Position numbers and translations under genes: made by a program
Part shown: positions 1 through 11,987 of the stretch, one piece after another
How the letters are laid out: the number at the start of each line of letters is the position of its first letter
How positions within the stretch are numbered: the stretch's first letter is position 1
NCBI GenBank assembly: GCA_014773175.1
Contig: VXCM01002604.1
Location: 1 to 64,000 of the forward strand
Reading direction: 5' to 3'
DNA: 64,000 nt
From: Lucifuga dentata
Taxonomy: Eukaryota > Chordata > Actinopteri > Ophidiiformes > Bythitidae
The notes under the pieces: model-generated
What the model saw: only the letters and a program-made list of their open reading frames with translations
The model's database searches: none
What the model was told of the DNA's origin: nothing

Positions 1-323
1 CTCTCCTCTCCTCTCCTCTCACTCCACTTCCTCAATCTTTCCTCCATCTTCCCTCTCCACATCTTCTGTAATGATCCTTTGTTCTCTGACTCCTTTTTTC
101 CTCCTTTCGTTTCCTTTCCACTCCTGTGGTTAGACGTGCTGAGGAGCATCGAGCATCGGAGCAGCGATTATAATCACATCACCTGTTGTGGGAATTGAAC
201 CTACGAACTTTTGGCTGTATAACTCCAGGTCTGCTCACTGGTCTGTTCCTGTGGTATGATGGGAATGTGCAGCATGTAACAGAATACACATCAGCTAACA
301 TGAATCTCAACTTTGTGAAGAGC
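1..323. other. pyrimidine-rich start, no gene seen
   Basis: The first 20 bases are a (TCTCC)n tract, followed by about 100 bases of pyrimidine-rich sequence. No convincing coding signal, RNA gene or recognisable repeat is visible before the degenerate transposon copy that starts near 324. Confidence 0.6.
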
Positions 324-570
324 TTAAAAGACAATACCAGCGATTTTTCATGTTTGTGACAAAAAATAAAGCAACCTGCATACACGCTACATTACTGATG
401 ACCATTTTCCAAAACATACTACTGGAATTTTTGAATTGTTGTTCCTACCTTCCAGCTTGCCATTAGTTTCAGTTCATTCCAACATGCTATAAAAATCCAC
501 TTGAAGAGACATGAAATTTGCTTGAGATACATAATCCATCACTGGAAACACGTCTGCTAAATGTTTTTGT
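324..570 (+). mobile_element. TTAA-B MITE, degenerate 5' part
   Basis: Begins TTAAAAGACAATACCAGCGA, a diverged version of the B terminus. It then follows the B order: CATTACTGATGACCATTTTC, CCTACCTTCCAG, TTTCAGTTCATTCCA, and TAATCCATCAC near 530. The rest of the element is missing, so this is a truncated old copy. A TTAA-A copy lies about 70 bp downstream. Confidence 0.75.
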
Positions 571-640
571 CACAACTGTTTGCAACTGCATTTCTCCTTC
601 AACAAAATACTCTCAAATATCCAGGTTCTGCCTTTCAATC

Positions 641-1252
641 TTAAAGGACCATACCACCCATTTTGCATGTTTGAGCCTAATATATTCAACTTTTAGACAC
701 GTAACGTTACTGACAATCATTTCTCAAAGCATACTACTGGAACGGTGAATTAAAAATGTTTTTCCTACCTTCCAGACCTCCATTGGTTTCAGTTCATTCT
801 GGTACACTATTAAAATCAACTTGTTGATACTTGANTTTTTTTTTTAGAAGTTATGTAATTTTAGTGTTTAAGTGCAATAAAAAGCACAGAGTGAATGTAT
901 GACTCCATTGGGGAATATAGTCCCAAAAGAAGACCTGTGTTTATGGAAAAATTTAAATGACCATGATTTCATATAGCTGCGTAACTATTAGCAGGAGAAA
1001 CATTGATTTTTAAGGTGGGTGTATTGCTTTAATATTTGATTTTGAAAGATTAAGAGATTTTGTAAAATATCAGGAAAACTGAAATACAGTTTTATCCTTT
1101 GGGAAACGATTTTCAGTAATGTAACATGTATAAAAATTGAATATATTAGGCTCAAACATGCAAAATGGGTGGTATGGTCCTTTAANTGTAACATGTATAA
1201 AAATTGAATATATTAGGCTCAAACATGCAAAATGGGTGGTATGGTCCTTTAA
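641..1252 (+). mobile_element. TTAA-A MITE, full length
   Basis: Starts TTAAAGGACCATACCACCCA and ends TGGGTGGTATGGTCCTTTAA. The inverted repeats extend about 90 bp. The interior has the family landmarks: CCTACCTTCCAGAC, GGGGAATATAGTCCCAAAAG near 911 and a GATTTTGAAAGATTAAGAG block near 1040. Two N positions (835, 1186) fall inside. The right terminal repeat is duplicated exactly (1120-1185 and 1187-1252) around the second N, so the true element is probably 67 bp shorter. Confidence 0.9.
1120..1252. repeat. 66-bp exact duplication around N (assembly artefact)
   Basis: Bases 1120-1185 and 1187-1252 are identical and separated by one N. The pattern recurs at six other N positions in the window, which points to unmerged contig ends rather than biology. 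Confidence 0.85.
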
Positions 1253-1409
1253 ACGTGAAGGAGAGGCGCACATGGAGGAGGTAAGGAAGGGAAAACAGAG
1301 GAGGGGATTACAGAAAACTGACAGCCTTGAAATGGCCCTTGATCATGATTGATCCGTACACCATGTACCACGCAAACAGGACCGCTCTATCTCTGCGTCT
1401 CTGTCAAGC

Positions 1410-1410
1410 A

Positions 1411-1438
<28 letters not shown>
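1410..1438. repeat. (AC)n microsatellite
   Basis: Uninterrupted AC dinucleotide run. Confidence 0.95.
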
Positions 1439-1442
<4 letters not shown>

Positions 1443-2015
1443 GTGACCAAAATGTGAAATACTCCACAGCGAAACACAATGCACACACCCGACAGAAACA
1501 AAGAGCTTCATTTGCACATCCATCCTTTTTGAAAACCCTGCTGCAGGACGTCGCTGTGTTTCTGACCTCTGATTGTATTCGATTGATCTGTCCCTTCGCT
1601 CGTTACGTGATGTGGCGTGCCAGCAGCGGCGCTCACTCTGAGGCCCTCTTACAATTCAGAGGTTTTTAATGAGGACAGCTGTGACATGTCAGTGCTGGCC
1701 TGACATCGCCATCAACGCAGCAATCATCACTGCTTCGTCGCCATCGGTGCAGCAGACTTAGTCACAGGCCTGTCACCGTCTTGTCACGCAACCCTGCTGA
1801 GATTTCGCCTGTGGTCGGAGGCCACGAAGACGGCAGGATGAGGCCAGCTTGAGTGACAGTCAGGATGACGTGGAGCACACAATCAAGTCTGCATAAACTG
1901 GACATGAGCTCATTCCCATACATTATGAGACAATGGGCCCCTTGGCATTGGTGATTCTAAACCACCGACCCTTCTATTCAAACTATCATTTAAAAAAAAA
2001 AAGTGAAATTAGTTG

Positions 2016-2048
<33 letters not shown>
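2016..2048. repeat. (ATC)n microsatellite
   Basis: About eleven uninterrupted CAT/ATC units. Confidence 0.95.
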
Positions 2049-2619
2049 GCTTCAGGCTGTGGCTTAGGGCCAATGAGCTTGGGTCCCTGAGCCTGTGCCC
2101 GGTTGACCTGTTAGGTGATCCATAAATAGCTGATCTAATTGTAAATCAATTTACTCAAGCGTGTGCACGTTATAATCAGAGTGAGCCATCTGCAAGTGCA
2201 CTTCCTCTCCTCTGATTATGTAATGCCTTGTGTATTTGGTGAAGGGTGGAATCCTATTAATTATTTGCAGTACAGACAAAAATAGGAGTTTTGTGTACAT
2301 GAGGACGTACTGATTGTATTTTCTGGTCATAATCTTAGGACATGTGGGTCCACTACTGTGTCGGGCAAGATTTTTAACACCCACGGTGCTCTGATGAGAG
2401 TAAATTCAGAGATCTATGGCCATGAAAATGCACAGAAAGCACTGACAGGTGCATTAAAATAAAACACAGGTAACTCATGAAAAATTACAGTAACGACACA
2501 GCGTCATGCTACAAAGATGTTGCAATAATTGAAGCATATTCATAAAGCTTCCTTTTTGTTACCCAGTGTCCTATTATTGTCAGGTGTGAGTCAGGTAAAA
2601 ACCAATGAAGATCAGCATG

Positions 2620-3179
2620 TTAAAGGACCATACCGGCGATCATGCATGTTTGAGTCCAATACATATCATCTATATACAGCTTACATTGCTGACAACCATT
2701 TCCCAAAATATACTACTTTAGTGATAAATTTCTGAAATATTTTTCCTACCTTCCAGACTGCCTTTGGTTTCAGTTCAGTCCAGTACGCTATTAAAATCAA
2801 CTTGTAGAGACTTGAAACATGCTTGAGATACGAAATCCATCACAGCAAACATGATGTCTATTGTTTTTTGTTTTTTTTAAACTTCATCTAACCAATACAC
2901 CCAGAGTTGCATGGAAGATGATATATTTCTCCACCAGGAAATATAGTCCCAGGAGAAGACGGCTTTAATGGAGCAATTAAAAACACCATGCCTTCTACAA
3001 TTGTGCATAAATGTTAGAAGGCAAACCTTGATTTTGAAAGGTTATGGGATTTGAAAAAATAAGAGGAAAACTAAAATACGGTTTTATGTTTTGGAAATTG
3101 CTTGTCAGTAACATAACATGTAAGCGAGTTGTATATATATTGGGCTCAAATATGCACAATTATCGGTATGGTCCTTTAA
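2620..3179 (+). mobile_element. TTAA-B MITE, full length
   Basis: Starts TTAAAGGACCATACCGGCGA and ends ATCGGTATGGTCCTTTAA, with TTAA at both ends. It is a good reference for subfamily B. The interior includes CCTACCTTCCAGACTGCC, TAAAATCAACTTGTAGAGAC, GGAAATATAGTCCCAGGAG and AGAAGGC. No N and no coding frame inside. Confidence 0.9.
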
Positions 3180-3560
3180 AGATTTGCTCTACATCTAAGA
3201 CTCACACTTGCTTCCTCTAGTATAAAAGTGGAATGAGTATGTCAGATTGGCAAAGGAAACCGACATTTTTCAAGTCAACAATGCAAATTTAAAGTAAGAG
3301 AAGTGAATGCTGCAACTGCATCCACACACTATCGGGAGTCCTGGCACGGGGGTGATGGGTGGGGTGGACTGTGACAGAGAGTCCAGAGTTTGATGGTCAT
3401 ATCAAAACTTGGGCTGATGGAGTGAGTTTATTGATCACTAACACACGTGAGGCCAGAAATCAGACAGATTTCAACAGACTGAAAAAAATTGTAATTCTTG
3501 CATAACAGTGTGTTTTATGAATCACTTACTATTAGTTAGCACTGCACATTGTTAATAGGC

Positions 3561-3593
<33 letters not shown>

Positions 3594-4094
3594 ATGGTGT
3601 CACAATGGCACCCCTTATTTAGATTTCTCCAGCCTGGACAATTTGGAAGTACAGATTTCTGCCATAAAGCTGGAATCCTGTTATCAGATCACTTTTCTCT
3701 AAGATTTCAGTCTGCAGAGCATCAAGTCAAGAGTTAGTTGGACCTTCTTATGAGTTTCACACCTCAAACCTCTTACCTCATTACCACCTCTTTAAGCTTC
3801 TGAAAACAATACTCATAGATAGTTTGGGAGAAATTTCACAACATTTTCAGAACTGCTGCACAGCCAAAGGAAGAGAGAACAGCTCAGAGAGTCCAGTGTT
3901 TGTCCAGGTGTAGGTGTGTGTATTTGTGTCTGTGTGAATGAACGATTTCAGCCTAAATTACCTTTTTATATGTCCCAATTAAATCCATCTAGTCTTGCAA
4001 GCCCAAATTGGCAGAAGAAAAACTTTGGACTGGATTTGCTAGATTTGGATAGTCATCTATCTCAAACATTTCAAACAGATTTGGTGTCTATTAG
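3180..4094. other. no gene; poly-A and an old shared repeat
   Basis: Contains a 28-base poly-A at 3561-3588. Bases around 3395-3550 share a diverged block with 18607-18800 (both have GAGTTTATTGATC and CACTAACACACGTGAGG or a close variant), indicating an old unclassified interspersed repeat. Nothing coding is visible. Confidence 0.5.
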
Positions 4095-4633
4095 GGCATT
4101 TAAAAAATGAAATTTTGATATCATGTCAATAATACACATATGATAGTATCATGTGAATAATCCAGCGCTTCTTAAATCATTTCCTTTTTTTTCTGTTCTC
4201 AATTTGTCTTCCTCCCCCAACATCACCCACACACACATATGTGACGCCCTGATGCAGTAACTAGCTAGCTAGCTAACTAGCTAGCTACTACCACAGTGTG
4301 TAGCTACTACTGCCATGCAAAATCATGATGGAGGAGATGACAGAGCGAGACACTCTACCCTAACCTGAAAAAAGTTAGCTGGCCAGTGTGGAGTTTTTTG
4401 GACTCGGTAACAAAGACAGAGTGTTGGTAGACGCCCCAGTCCACAGGAAATGCTGGTCAACAGGAACTGCTAAAGGGGGCATTACCACCAACCTGTTCAC
4501 CACCTTCACCTCCATCATCCTGCAGATTTCATCATGGTACAGACAGGAAGTAGTGATATACCAATATTGATGATAACCATGGCATTTAAAAAAATGAAAT
4601 TTTGATATCATGTCAATAATACACATATGATAG
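4095..4633. repeat. 52-bp direct repeats about 485 bp apart
   Basis: A block GGCATTTAAAAAATGAAATT...CACATATGATAG occurs at 4095-4146 and again at 4581-4633, differing only by one A. The sequence between holds an (AGCT)n-like run at 4258-4289. There is no N between the copies, so this differs from the contig-overlap artefacts elsewhere. Confidence 0.75.
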
Positions 4634-5833
4634 GACTAGCAGTTAGCTTGCTAGCCCTGAAACAGGAAATGTTCCATGAAGGTCTTAGTTGTGTTGTTAA
4701 AGCTAAGTTATCATGGCGTTGGACTTGACAGGATTTTCTCTCTCCTGGTTATTTGTTAGACAGCGTCAAAGAAGCGAGAGAGAGCAGGGATTCAGGTCAG
4801 CTAACGCTGTTTGAGTCAGTGGAGAAGCAAAGAAAAGCAGACGGCTGCTGCATGTCAGGTAAGGTCATATAATTGCTCTTTTTGTAGCTTTTGTACAGTT
4901 CTGGTTACAGACTCTCTCCACCTCCCTACACTCTAATCTTGAGTCTTGAGTCTAATTCATTTTCCAAAAAAAGAGACAAAATGCAAAAAAAAGTTAAAAA
5001 TGAATTTGACTGATAGCATTATTTTTTTTTTTTCCAAACTTTCTATAGATATTGCAATAATATCGTTATCATGAATTCATTTAGTACGATAATCATGTAG
5101 TGGAAATCTGATATCGTGACAGCCCTAGTGTCAGTTCTACTCCAAAATAACTACAAAATCCAAACGGATAGGCCAGTTGGTGTGGAAACATCTAAAACAC
5201 AAAACCAAAATAAATATGCAGAAAGAGCATCTTTCTTCCTGGAAATACACAGAACTCTATATTGCAATTCCCTCTTTCACGCTCAATACTGATTAGCATG
5301 AATGCCCCCTGGAGTCATAAAGGTCAAACCTGTTTAACATATCACAACTGTCCCAACTGCATCAGATTACAGCGTCTGCATCAACCGTCATGTACACACA
5401 ACCTGTCAAAACCTCCAAGCCAGATTCATTTTACAAAATGAGCCGCAGTAGCAATTTGCAGCTGTAATTATCTTTAAAGTAGTGCGGTTTGTTCCCCATG
5501 TTGTCAAGTCTCAGCCCAGCCTGAGGCGAAGCCGTAGCTCGATCTGATCTGAGTCTACCTGGAGAGGAGGAGGAGGGAGTTTTCTCTCGCAGGAGTCGTG
5601 ACTCTCTGTCAGCGTGAATAATGTTAATGTGGGGTGAAAGCCGCGGGTGCTCAGGGAGTCGTTTGACATTGGCGCGGCGGGTGGTGTGTTCATGAGGAGT
5701 TTGACATGAAAGGGAACAAATGTGAAGAGACTCTCATCTCAAAGCATCTTATTAATAACGTGGCTGGGAAGTCGGCCCCGCCCTGACTTTTGATTTTTGA
5801 CATATTGACATATTTAACATAAGGAGGTAAAAC

Positions 5834-5874
5834 ATATATATATATATATATACTATATATATATATATATATAT
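5834..5874. repeat. (AT)n microsatellite, near-palindromic
   Basis: Two AT runs joined by one C, which makes a self-complementary tract. Confidence 0.9.
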
Positions 5875-6210
5875 AGAGCCCAAACGGCTCTAAATGATGA
5901 TATCTCTTTGCTCTTTGCCATTTTTTCATCGACCGACAGCTATGGGCCTGTTTCATATCAAAGGTTTTCCATACGATAACGTTCTTATGTCATTTGTCTG
6001 CAAACGTATGTAACAGTGTAATAGATGTTTCTGGAGTATTGATATGATAATCATTCATGGATGAAAGAAAAAAGGGGATTCAAAAGCTCGTCTTTTCAAA
6101 CAGAGGCAGCGATTCGGATAGGCGCTGCTCCCTTTCAGTCGGTTATAATTGACTGAGAGGAGAGAGACGGAGAAATCCTGTCTCTGTGTCAAAGTTTGTG
6201 TGTGTGAGGC

Positions 6211-6212
6211 AG

Positions 6213-6250
<38 letters not shown>

Positions 6251-6265
6251 AAGAGAGAGAGAGAC
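6211..6265. repeat. (GA)n tract
   Basis: Interrupted GA repeat. Arg/Glu-rich open frames over it are translations of the repeat. Confidence 0.9.
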
Positions 6266-7800
6266 AAAAGAGATCGAGCTGATCTGGAGCCTGTGCTTGA
6301 GCCACATCTCTCTAAATCTGTCTTTCTGTCATTTCTCCTTTTATTATGTTGAGCGAAACAATAAAGGCAAAAGCGTTTGAGCTGGAGAACAGAGCTGATG
6401 AGCTTCGGCTTTTCTTTTGGGAAAAATATGATTTGGGGGTTTCAAAGGTAACAGAGAACATTCTGTTCAGAGTTTTGGGAAGTCACTTAGTTTGCGGATT
6501 TCTTCTTCTTTTTTTTTTTTTTAATCAANCTTGCACATGACCTCCACTTTGGATTTCTTATAATGAGCCACATGAAACAGTGGAACATTTTGCATTAATA
6601 GCTCATGCCAAAAATTTTTAATGAGCTTTTTTTTTTTCCTTTGCTTGTAACGCAAGAATTAACAGGGCGGAATTTAGCCCAAATGTTCTCAGATATGAGC
6701 AGCTTGTCAGAAAGGAGCTAGAAACTCTCCTTGAATTAATGAATATTCTATTATGTTCTTAAAGCCTATTTCTAAGTATAAAAACATTTTCCTAACTTCC
6801 ACATTTCACTATAATTGTTTTGGACACAAAATCGCCAAGATAATCTTTGTATAATTATGTGATTATTAGTTCAAGTCTTTGCGGTACTTTCAGATATGCT
6901 TAACAGTATCTGACTATGTGACATCATTTTCATAGAGTGCAGATGTTGGAGTTTAAAGATTATTTTATCTTTTTGTTTGTTTTATTGAGTTACTTAAGCA
7001 ATAATAGTCTGACAGTTGGATGATCTTGTCATTGGTTACATATATGTTATACAACGTATACATGTAATTCAAGGCTCCTTTTCTGCTTTTTTCATATTGT
7101 AGCTAGAAAAATCTAGGCTGTTTTGCAATAAAATCTATCAAATTTTGTACCAATTAAATTAGAACCTCCTGTCTGTAGTGATTTCGTTAAGAATGTAATA
7201 CCTTAAAGGCAACATGTAGGTCAGCAAAAGCTCACCAAGACCCAACAGTCCTCTGATTTAGGACTTTGTTGCCTCTATAAATCAAAATTTTTACTCATCT
7301 TTATCTGTAACTGATGGAAATATCTCAAAACTATGTATTCTGCTGAATCAGCATCATATTAGCTATACATTACTGGTACTCATTTGTCTCTGGCCTTATT
7401 TGTTAATGCACAGCGATACATGTGACCTGTCTGGTCGGTGTCTTAGTTTTTGGTCAGTGTCTTAGTTTTTAAGAATTAGGCATAAATGTCCCATTCAATG
7501 TTAATGAAAGTGAAAAAAAAAGAATATATATATATATCCAGCTTTGTATCTGGCTTTTTTTTTTTTTTTTTTNTTTTTTTTTTTTTTTTTGTCTTTTCCT
7601 TATTATTGTTCACTCTATTAATGGGTTTTTCTTTTGTATTGTAGTAGTTCAAGTGAGTCACTTTTATTTTTACCTAATTATTATTACCTCAGTTTTACTT
7701 TTCTATTTTTTCTTTTCTATTATTTTCTTTACCTTCTGACTACTAAGACTGTTGGTATCTACTATATTTGCTGCTGCAACACCTGAATCTCTTCCCCCAT

Positions 7801-7833
7801 CTTGTCTTGTCTTGTCTTGTCTTGTCTTGTCTT
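7801..7833. repeat. (CTTGT)n tandem repeat
   Basis: Six to seven pentanucleotide units in a row. Confidence 0.95.
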
Positions 7834-8180
7834 AAAACTAACCTTGATATTGTCCTTTGTTGACCCAAGTCCTATTTATCTACAGTATTTCATCAAAATC
7901 CATCAGGATATCTAATTTGGTAGGAAATGGCTTCAAACATTTGTTGAATAGGTGACTATTGTCAGCTAATGGTGACAACATGCAGATTGCCATGTTCTTA
8001 TTCTGGTTGGAAACATCCTTTATCAGATCACTTTCAGGAATTCATACTGTGTGTAATGATGGAATATTCTGACACAGCCAACGTGTGACCTTTTCCCCAT
8101 TTATTGTTTGGACTCAGCGGGGAACGCTCACTGGAGGCTTCGTTCTTTCACAGCATAATGGAACCTTCCCCCTCATCTTT

Positions 8181-8232
8181 TCCTCCTCCTCCTACTCCTC
8201 CTCCTCCTACTCCTCCTCCTCCCAATCCTCCT
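8181..8232. repeat. (TCC)n microsatellite
   Basis: Interrupted TCC tract. Pro- or Ser-rich open frames here are translations of it. Confidence 0.9.
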
Positions 8233-9298
8233 CACTCCAGCTTGACCCCATCATCCCCTCCCTCCCTCCATCCACCCATCCCTTTTGCAATCCTTCTCTC
8301 CTCCCCTTCCTTCTCTCTGGCACTGTGGTGAGTTATAGGCCCATGAATCGTTCTGTTTCCAAGTCTCAGCATTTCTCGCTTGGCCTGCTGACCCTTCTTT
8401 ATTACCGCTAGTCCCCGTCAGTAAATTTGATCAGCCACATCCCTACGCATGTATGATTCATTTCTTACCTCTAGCAAAGATCAATCTAAAGGCCTTCAAT
8501 AATTCAATGTGGAGGCTTTCTTTGAAGAAGAAGGTGTATTAGTGTTAATAAAAAAAGTAAAGTCATTCAACAATCCATTCGCAATCTGCAGATGTCTCTC
8601 TCTCTCTCTCTTACACACAGATACACACACACATTCGCTCTCTTTCATATTTTCTGGCAAGCTCCAAGTTTGAAACTGAACCAGCAGTCACACTTGATGC
8701 TGCAATGCAGTCTGGGAGGTAGGGAGAGGAGAAAAAAAAAAAAANAAAAAAAAAAAAAGAAGGGAAATGAGAGTATAATAAAATTTAAGTTGCGACAAAC
8801 GTGGGTGGCAGAAGGGCATGCCACCCACTCTTGTCGCATGAGTTTGCATGTATGTGTGTGTGTGTGTGTTCAAATACAGTATGCCCTAGAGGAGGAAGCC
8901 CCCTGTAGTGCAGCCCTGTGACAGACGATGGCGTTTGACTCGGGAACGGATCTGACTCGTTGCCAGGTCAGCTACACGCTGCTGTCTGCAAGCTGCGCAG
9001 GATTAAAGGGGAAAACGTTTCAATTCAAATCTGCATAATCCTCTATGATATTTAGCATAAAAACAAAGCACTCAGTCCAAATCCAGACACCAGAGAGTTC
9101 TCTTCAATGACTTTGTCAATGTGTAATGTCAGAAAATTGACTTTGATGGATGGGGAAAGCAACTGAGAAAGCATTGCACATTCACTATATCAGTTTCTAG
9201 TTTGTGGATAATGCAAAAGCGTCATATTACCAAATATTGATAATCCTTGCTCTTGTTCTATACTGGTGCATTACGGTGATAACTGCATGCCTCTAGAC

Positions 9299-10792
9299 CA
9301 GGGGAGGCGAACTCCCGAGACCTCGGAGAGCCAAAAATAAAACCCCATTACTCCAAAAAGCCACAAGATCCCTTTATATCGCACATTCAATGACACAAAA
9401 CAAGCTGGTAAACTTCCTTAAACCACGGCTTTCTTTAAATAACCAGCATTAATACAGATCTCTTTAACAACTCTAATTTTTGGCATATATACAAAACACT
9501 ACATTCTCTAAGAGATCAAGTTAGAAGGGAATTCTTAACACGAGCCCCCCACACCCCCTCCCCAACCAGCTGCAAAAGCCCAGAATTTCCAAAAATAAGA
9601 ATCTCCAAACGTCCAAGAATACATTGTCCATGATATCTCAGTGAAGTTTTGTGTTGCAGTTCTTTCTCAAAGCTGGATTGTAGACTGCAGTCAGCATTTG
9701 GTCTCTGTCATGTTCAAGTGAAAATCCTATTCTACAACAAACAACATTTAATATCAGTAACACCTATATTTTTCTCCAAAACTCCCAGCGTTTCATTCTC
9801 TTGAACTCAACCCTCCCATCATAAAAATTCTTACCTGCTTTTGACTCTGGGACTTCTGACAGTGCTTGTTTTCCACAATGGCCTTAAAGGACCATACCAT
9901 TCATTTTGCATGTTTGAGCCTAATATATTCAATTTTAATACGTTACTGACAATCATTTCTCAAAGGATAAAACCATATTTCAGTTTTCCTGATATTTTTC
10001 AAAATCTCTTAATCTTTCAAAATCAAATATTCAAGTGATACACCCACCTTAAAAATCCATGTTTCTCCTACTCATAGTTACGCAGACTTATGAAGTCATG
10101 GTTGTTTAATTTTTTCGATAAACACAGGTCTTCTTTTGGGACTATATTCCCCGGTGGAGGCATACATTCACTCCACACTTCTTATTGTACTTAAACACTA
10201 AAATTACATAACTTCTAAAAAAAACCCTGAATACACGTCTTGTTGATGATGGATTACCTATCCCAAGAATGTTTCAAATATCAATAAGTTGATTTTAATA
10301 GTGTACCAGAATGAACTGAAACCAGTGGAGGTCTGGAAGGTATATGCTTTGGGAAATGATTGTCAGTAATGTTACATGTATGAAAATTGAATATATTAGG
10401 CTCAAACATGCAAAATGGGTGGTATGGTCCTTTAAAATCTGGGTCGTATTCTGTTGTAGCAACTCGAAACAGTTCTTTCAAGTGGGTGTCCGTGAGGACG
10501 GATTGATGCTTGGATTTGATATGTTTCACTTTCACTTCACTAGCACCACCATGGTTGTAAACTCAGACCATTAACAGACCAGCTAGGCTAGCTGGAAAAT
10601 GTGCAGCATCCATGCTGAGCACGGTGACTGTGAGATTGCAGCTGCACCTTTTTTTTTAAAAATCCATAATATCAGTATATGTGAGAGGTGCCTCGATCTT
10701 GTTGTGAACGAAACTTAAAGGAACAATCTGAGCCACGCTGAACCAGGTCTGGAGCCGCAAGTGGCTCTAGAGCCGCAGGTTTGCCACCCCTG
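9299..10792 (-). mobile_element. non-autonomous hAT transposon with nested MITE
   Basis: Terminal bases are CAGGGGAGGCGAACTC on the left and GGTTTGCCACCCCTG on the right. It is flanked by a perfect 8-bp duplication CTCTAGAC (9291-9298 and 10793-10800), which fits the hAT preference for nTCTAGAn-like targets. A TTAA-A MITE (9884-10435) interrupts it. The minus strand keeps a small transposase remnant, HIKSKHQSVLTDTHLKEL, matching the end of the BED zinc-finger region better kept in the sister copy at 27364-28419. The element lacks a full transposase, so it would need one in trans. Confidence 0.92.
9884..10435 (-). mobile_element. TTAA-A MITE nested in hAT
   Basis: TTAAAGGACCATACC at left and GGTATGGTCCTTTAA at right, inverted relative to the 641 copy. 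It lies inside the hAT element. The sister hAT lacks this insert at the matching point (after CACAATGGCC), giving an approximate empty site. The MITE therefore inserted after this hAT copy. Confidence 0.92.
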
Positions 10793-10800
10793 CTCTAGAC

Positions 10801-11150
10801 AGAATCATACAGATTCAGTCTGCATAAACTGAAGAAAACCACTGTGACTGTGGAGAGTAATTAACAGTTTAGGTCAACTTATTGGGCATTTTTATAAACC
10901 ACAGTGAAATCCAGAAAGTTCCACACCAAAGGCTTCTGTCTTCTGCTCAGTCAGACTCCATATTTTCCTCTTGTTGAGTATCCTGTAATCATAATTTCCA
11001 CATTTTTATTGATCATGTGATATTTCACCTCAAATGGGTTGACCTTCAATTCTCCAAAAACTACATTACCCAGCAGACACCGGTGCAAAACCAGGAAATC
11101 TCTCCAGCATTTCTGATAGAAGGAGCCACAGATATGACATTAATGCTGCC
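10801..11150. other. no feature seen
   Basis: Ordinary AT-rich sequence between the hAT and the Harbinger-like MITE. No gene or repeat was recognised. Confidence 0.5.
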
Positions 11151-11153
11151 TTC

Positions 11154-11691
11154 CAGACAACTGGGAAATCGAAAATTTCTGACTTCCTGCTTGAAAAAAA
11201 TACACTAGAATGGCACTTGAAGTCAGAGCTCTGATTTGGAAACTCGGACCAAATCCATCAACCCCGACTTCAACGAGGATGACGTCACTCAGCATGGCGG
11301 CACCCGTGGAAGCAAACTTTGTGAGTGTAAATAATCAGCTAACAGCCAAATAAAGTGCATTTTTTTGTGCGACGTTGAAATAAAAAGGAATATAAATAAA
11401 ACTGTTATGTATGTAGGCTGATGTCACTGTTGCTGGTTAGCTATCTAGTGTATAAATTACTGTATCATTGGTAGGTAAGGAATTTCTCTATTGTAATGCA
11501 ACCAAACATAATAAATACTAACTTTATGAAATAAAGTAATAATTTTATTTATTTTACAGTATTTATTGGCTTTCAATCGTGTTTTTTTTTTTTTTTAACA
11601 CCTGGCATTTGGGTGCTGGAACACTTGAAGATCGCAAGATGGAATTTTCAACTGGGAAATTCCGACTTCCCACTTAAACTGGAACTCAGCG
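11154..11691. mobile_element. Harbinger-like MITE, copy 1
   Basis: Ends are TGCTGCCTTCCAGAC and a diverged reverse complement, CTGGAACTCAGCG, flanked by TAA on the left and TAT on the right. It matches 48137-48663 along its length, with shared interior blocks such as GCACTTGAAGTC, GGAAACT, ATGGCAGCACC or a variant, TGTAAATAATCAGC and TTTTCAACTGGGAAATTCC. A 3-bp TWA target and these termini fit PIF-Harbinger non-autonomous elements. There is no coding capacity. Confidence 0.8.
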
Positions 11692-11956
11692 TATCATTGG
11701 GATTTTGTTTTTGCTGGATTCTGTGTATTTTCTTGGGGGTCTGGTGTCGCAGGGATGCGTAAATATCGCCCATCACTGTGTGTTTTAATCAGGCTGCTAA
11801 AGATTGATGCCCGCAGCCCATCACGTTAACAGCGGGCATCCATCAAAAAGGCCACGCCATTTTGCTCCTGTCAGCACCGGGAGGCTCACACGAGCGTTAT
11901 AGCTTCAAGAGACACACGTGTGCACTGTGGGGGGAATGGATGTGCAGAGGCATGTG

Positions 11957-11987
<31 letters not shown>

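Larger units (their letters stand above)
1253..2619. other. single-copy-like stretch with two microsatellites
   Basis: No gene recognised. It holds an (AC)n tract at 1410-1438 and an (ATC)n tract at 2016-2048. The 106-codon open frame over the AC tract reads through the repeat and has no known domain. Confidence 0.6.
4634..9290. other. no gene; several simple repeats
   Basis: No coding exon recognised. Simple repeats: (AT)n at 5834-5874, (GA)n at 6211-6265, poly-T with N at 7558-7590, (CTTGT)n at 7801-7833, (TCC)n at 8181-8232, (CT)n at 8595-8611 and poly-A with N at 8732-8758. The end of a transposon-like sequence (GATATCGTGACAGCCCTAG, 5109-5128) was noted without a matching partner. The 5500-5700 segment is richer in G+C and free of obvious repeats. 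Confidence 0.5.

Noticed and set aside
5109..5128. GATATCGTGACAGCCCTAG as a transposon end
   Set aside because: Looks like a known type of fish transposon terminus, but no matching opposite end or target duplication was found.
6149..6380. Arg/Glu-rich open frames
   Set aside because: Direct translation of the (GA)n tract.
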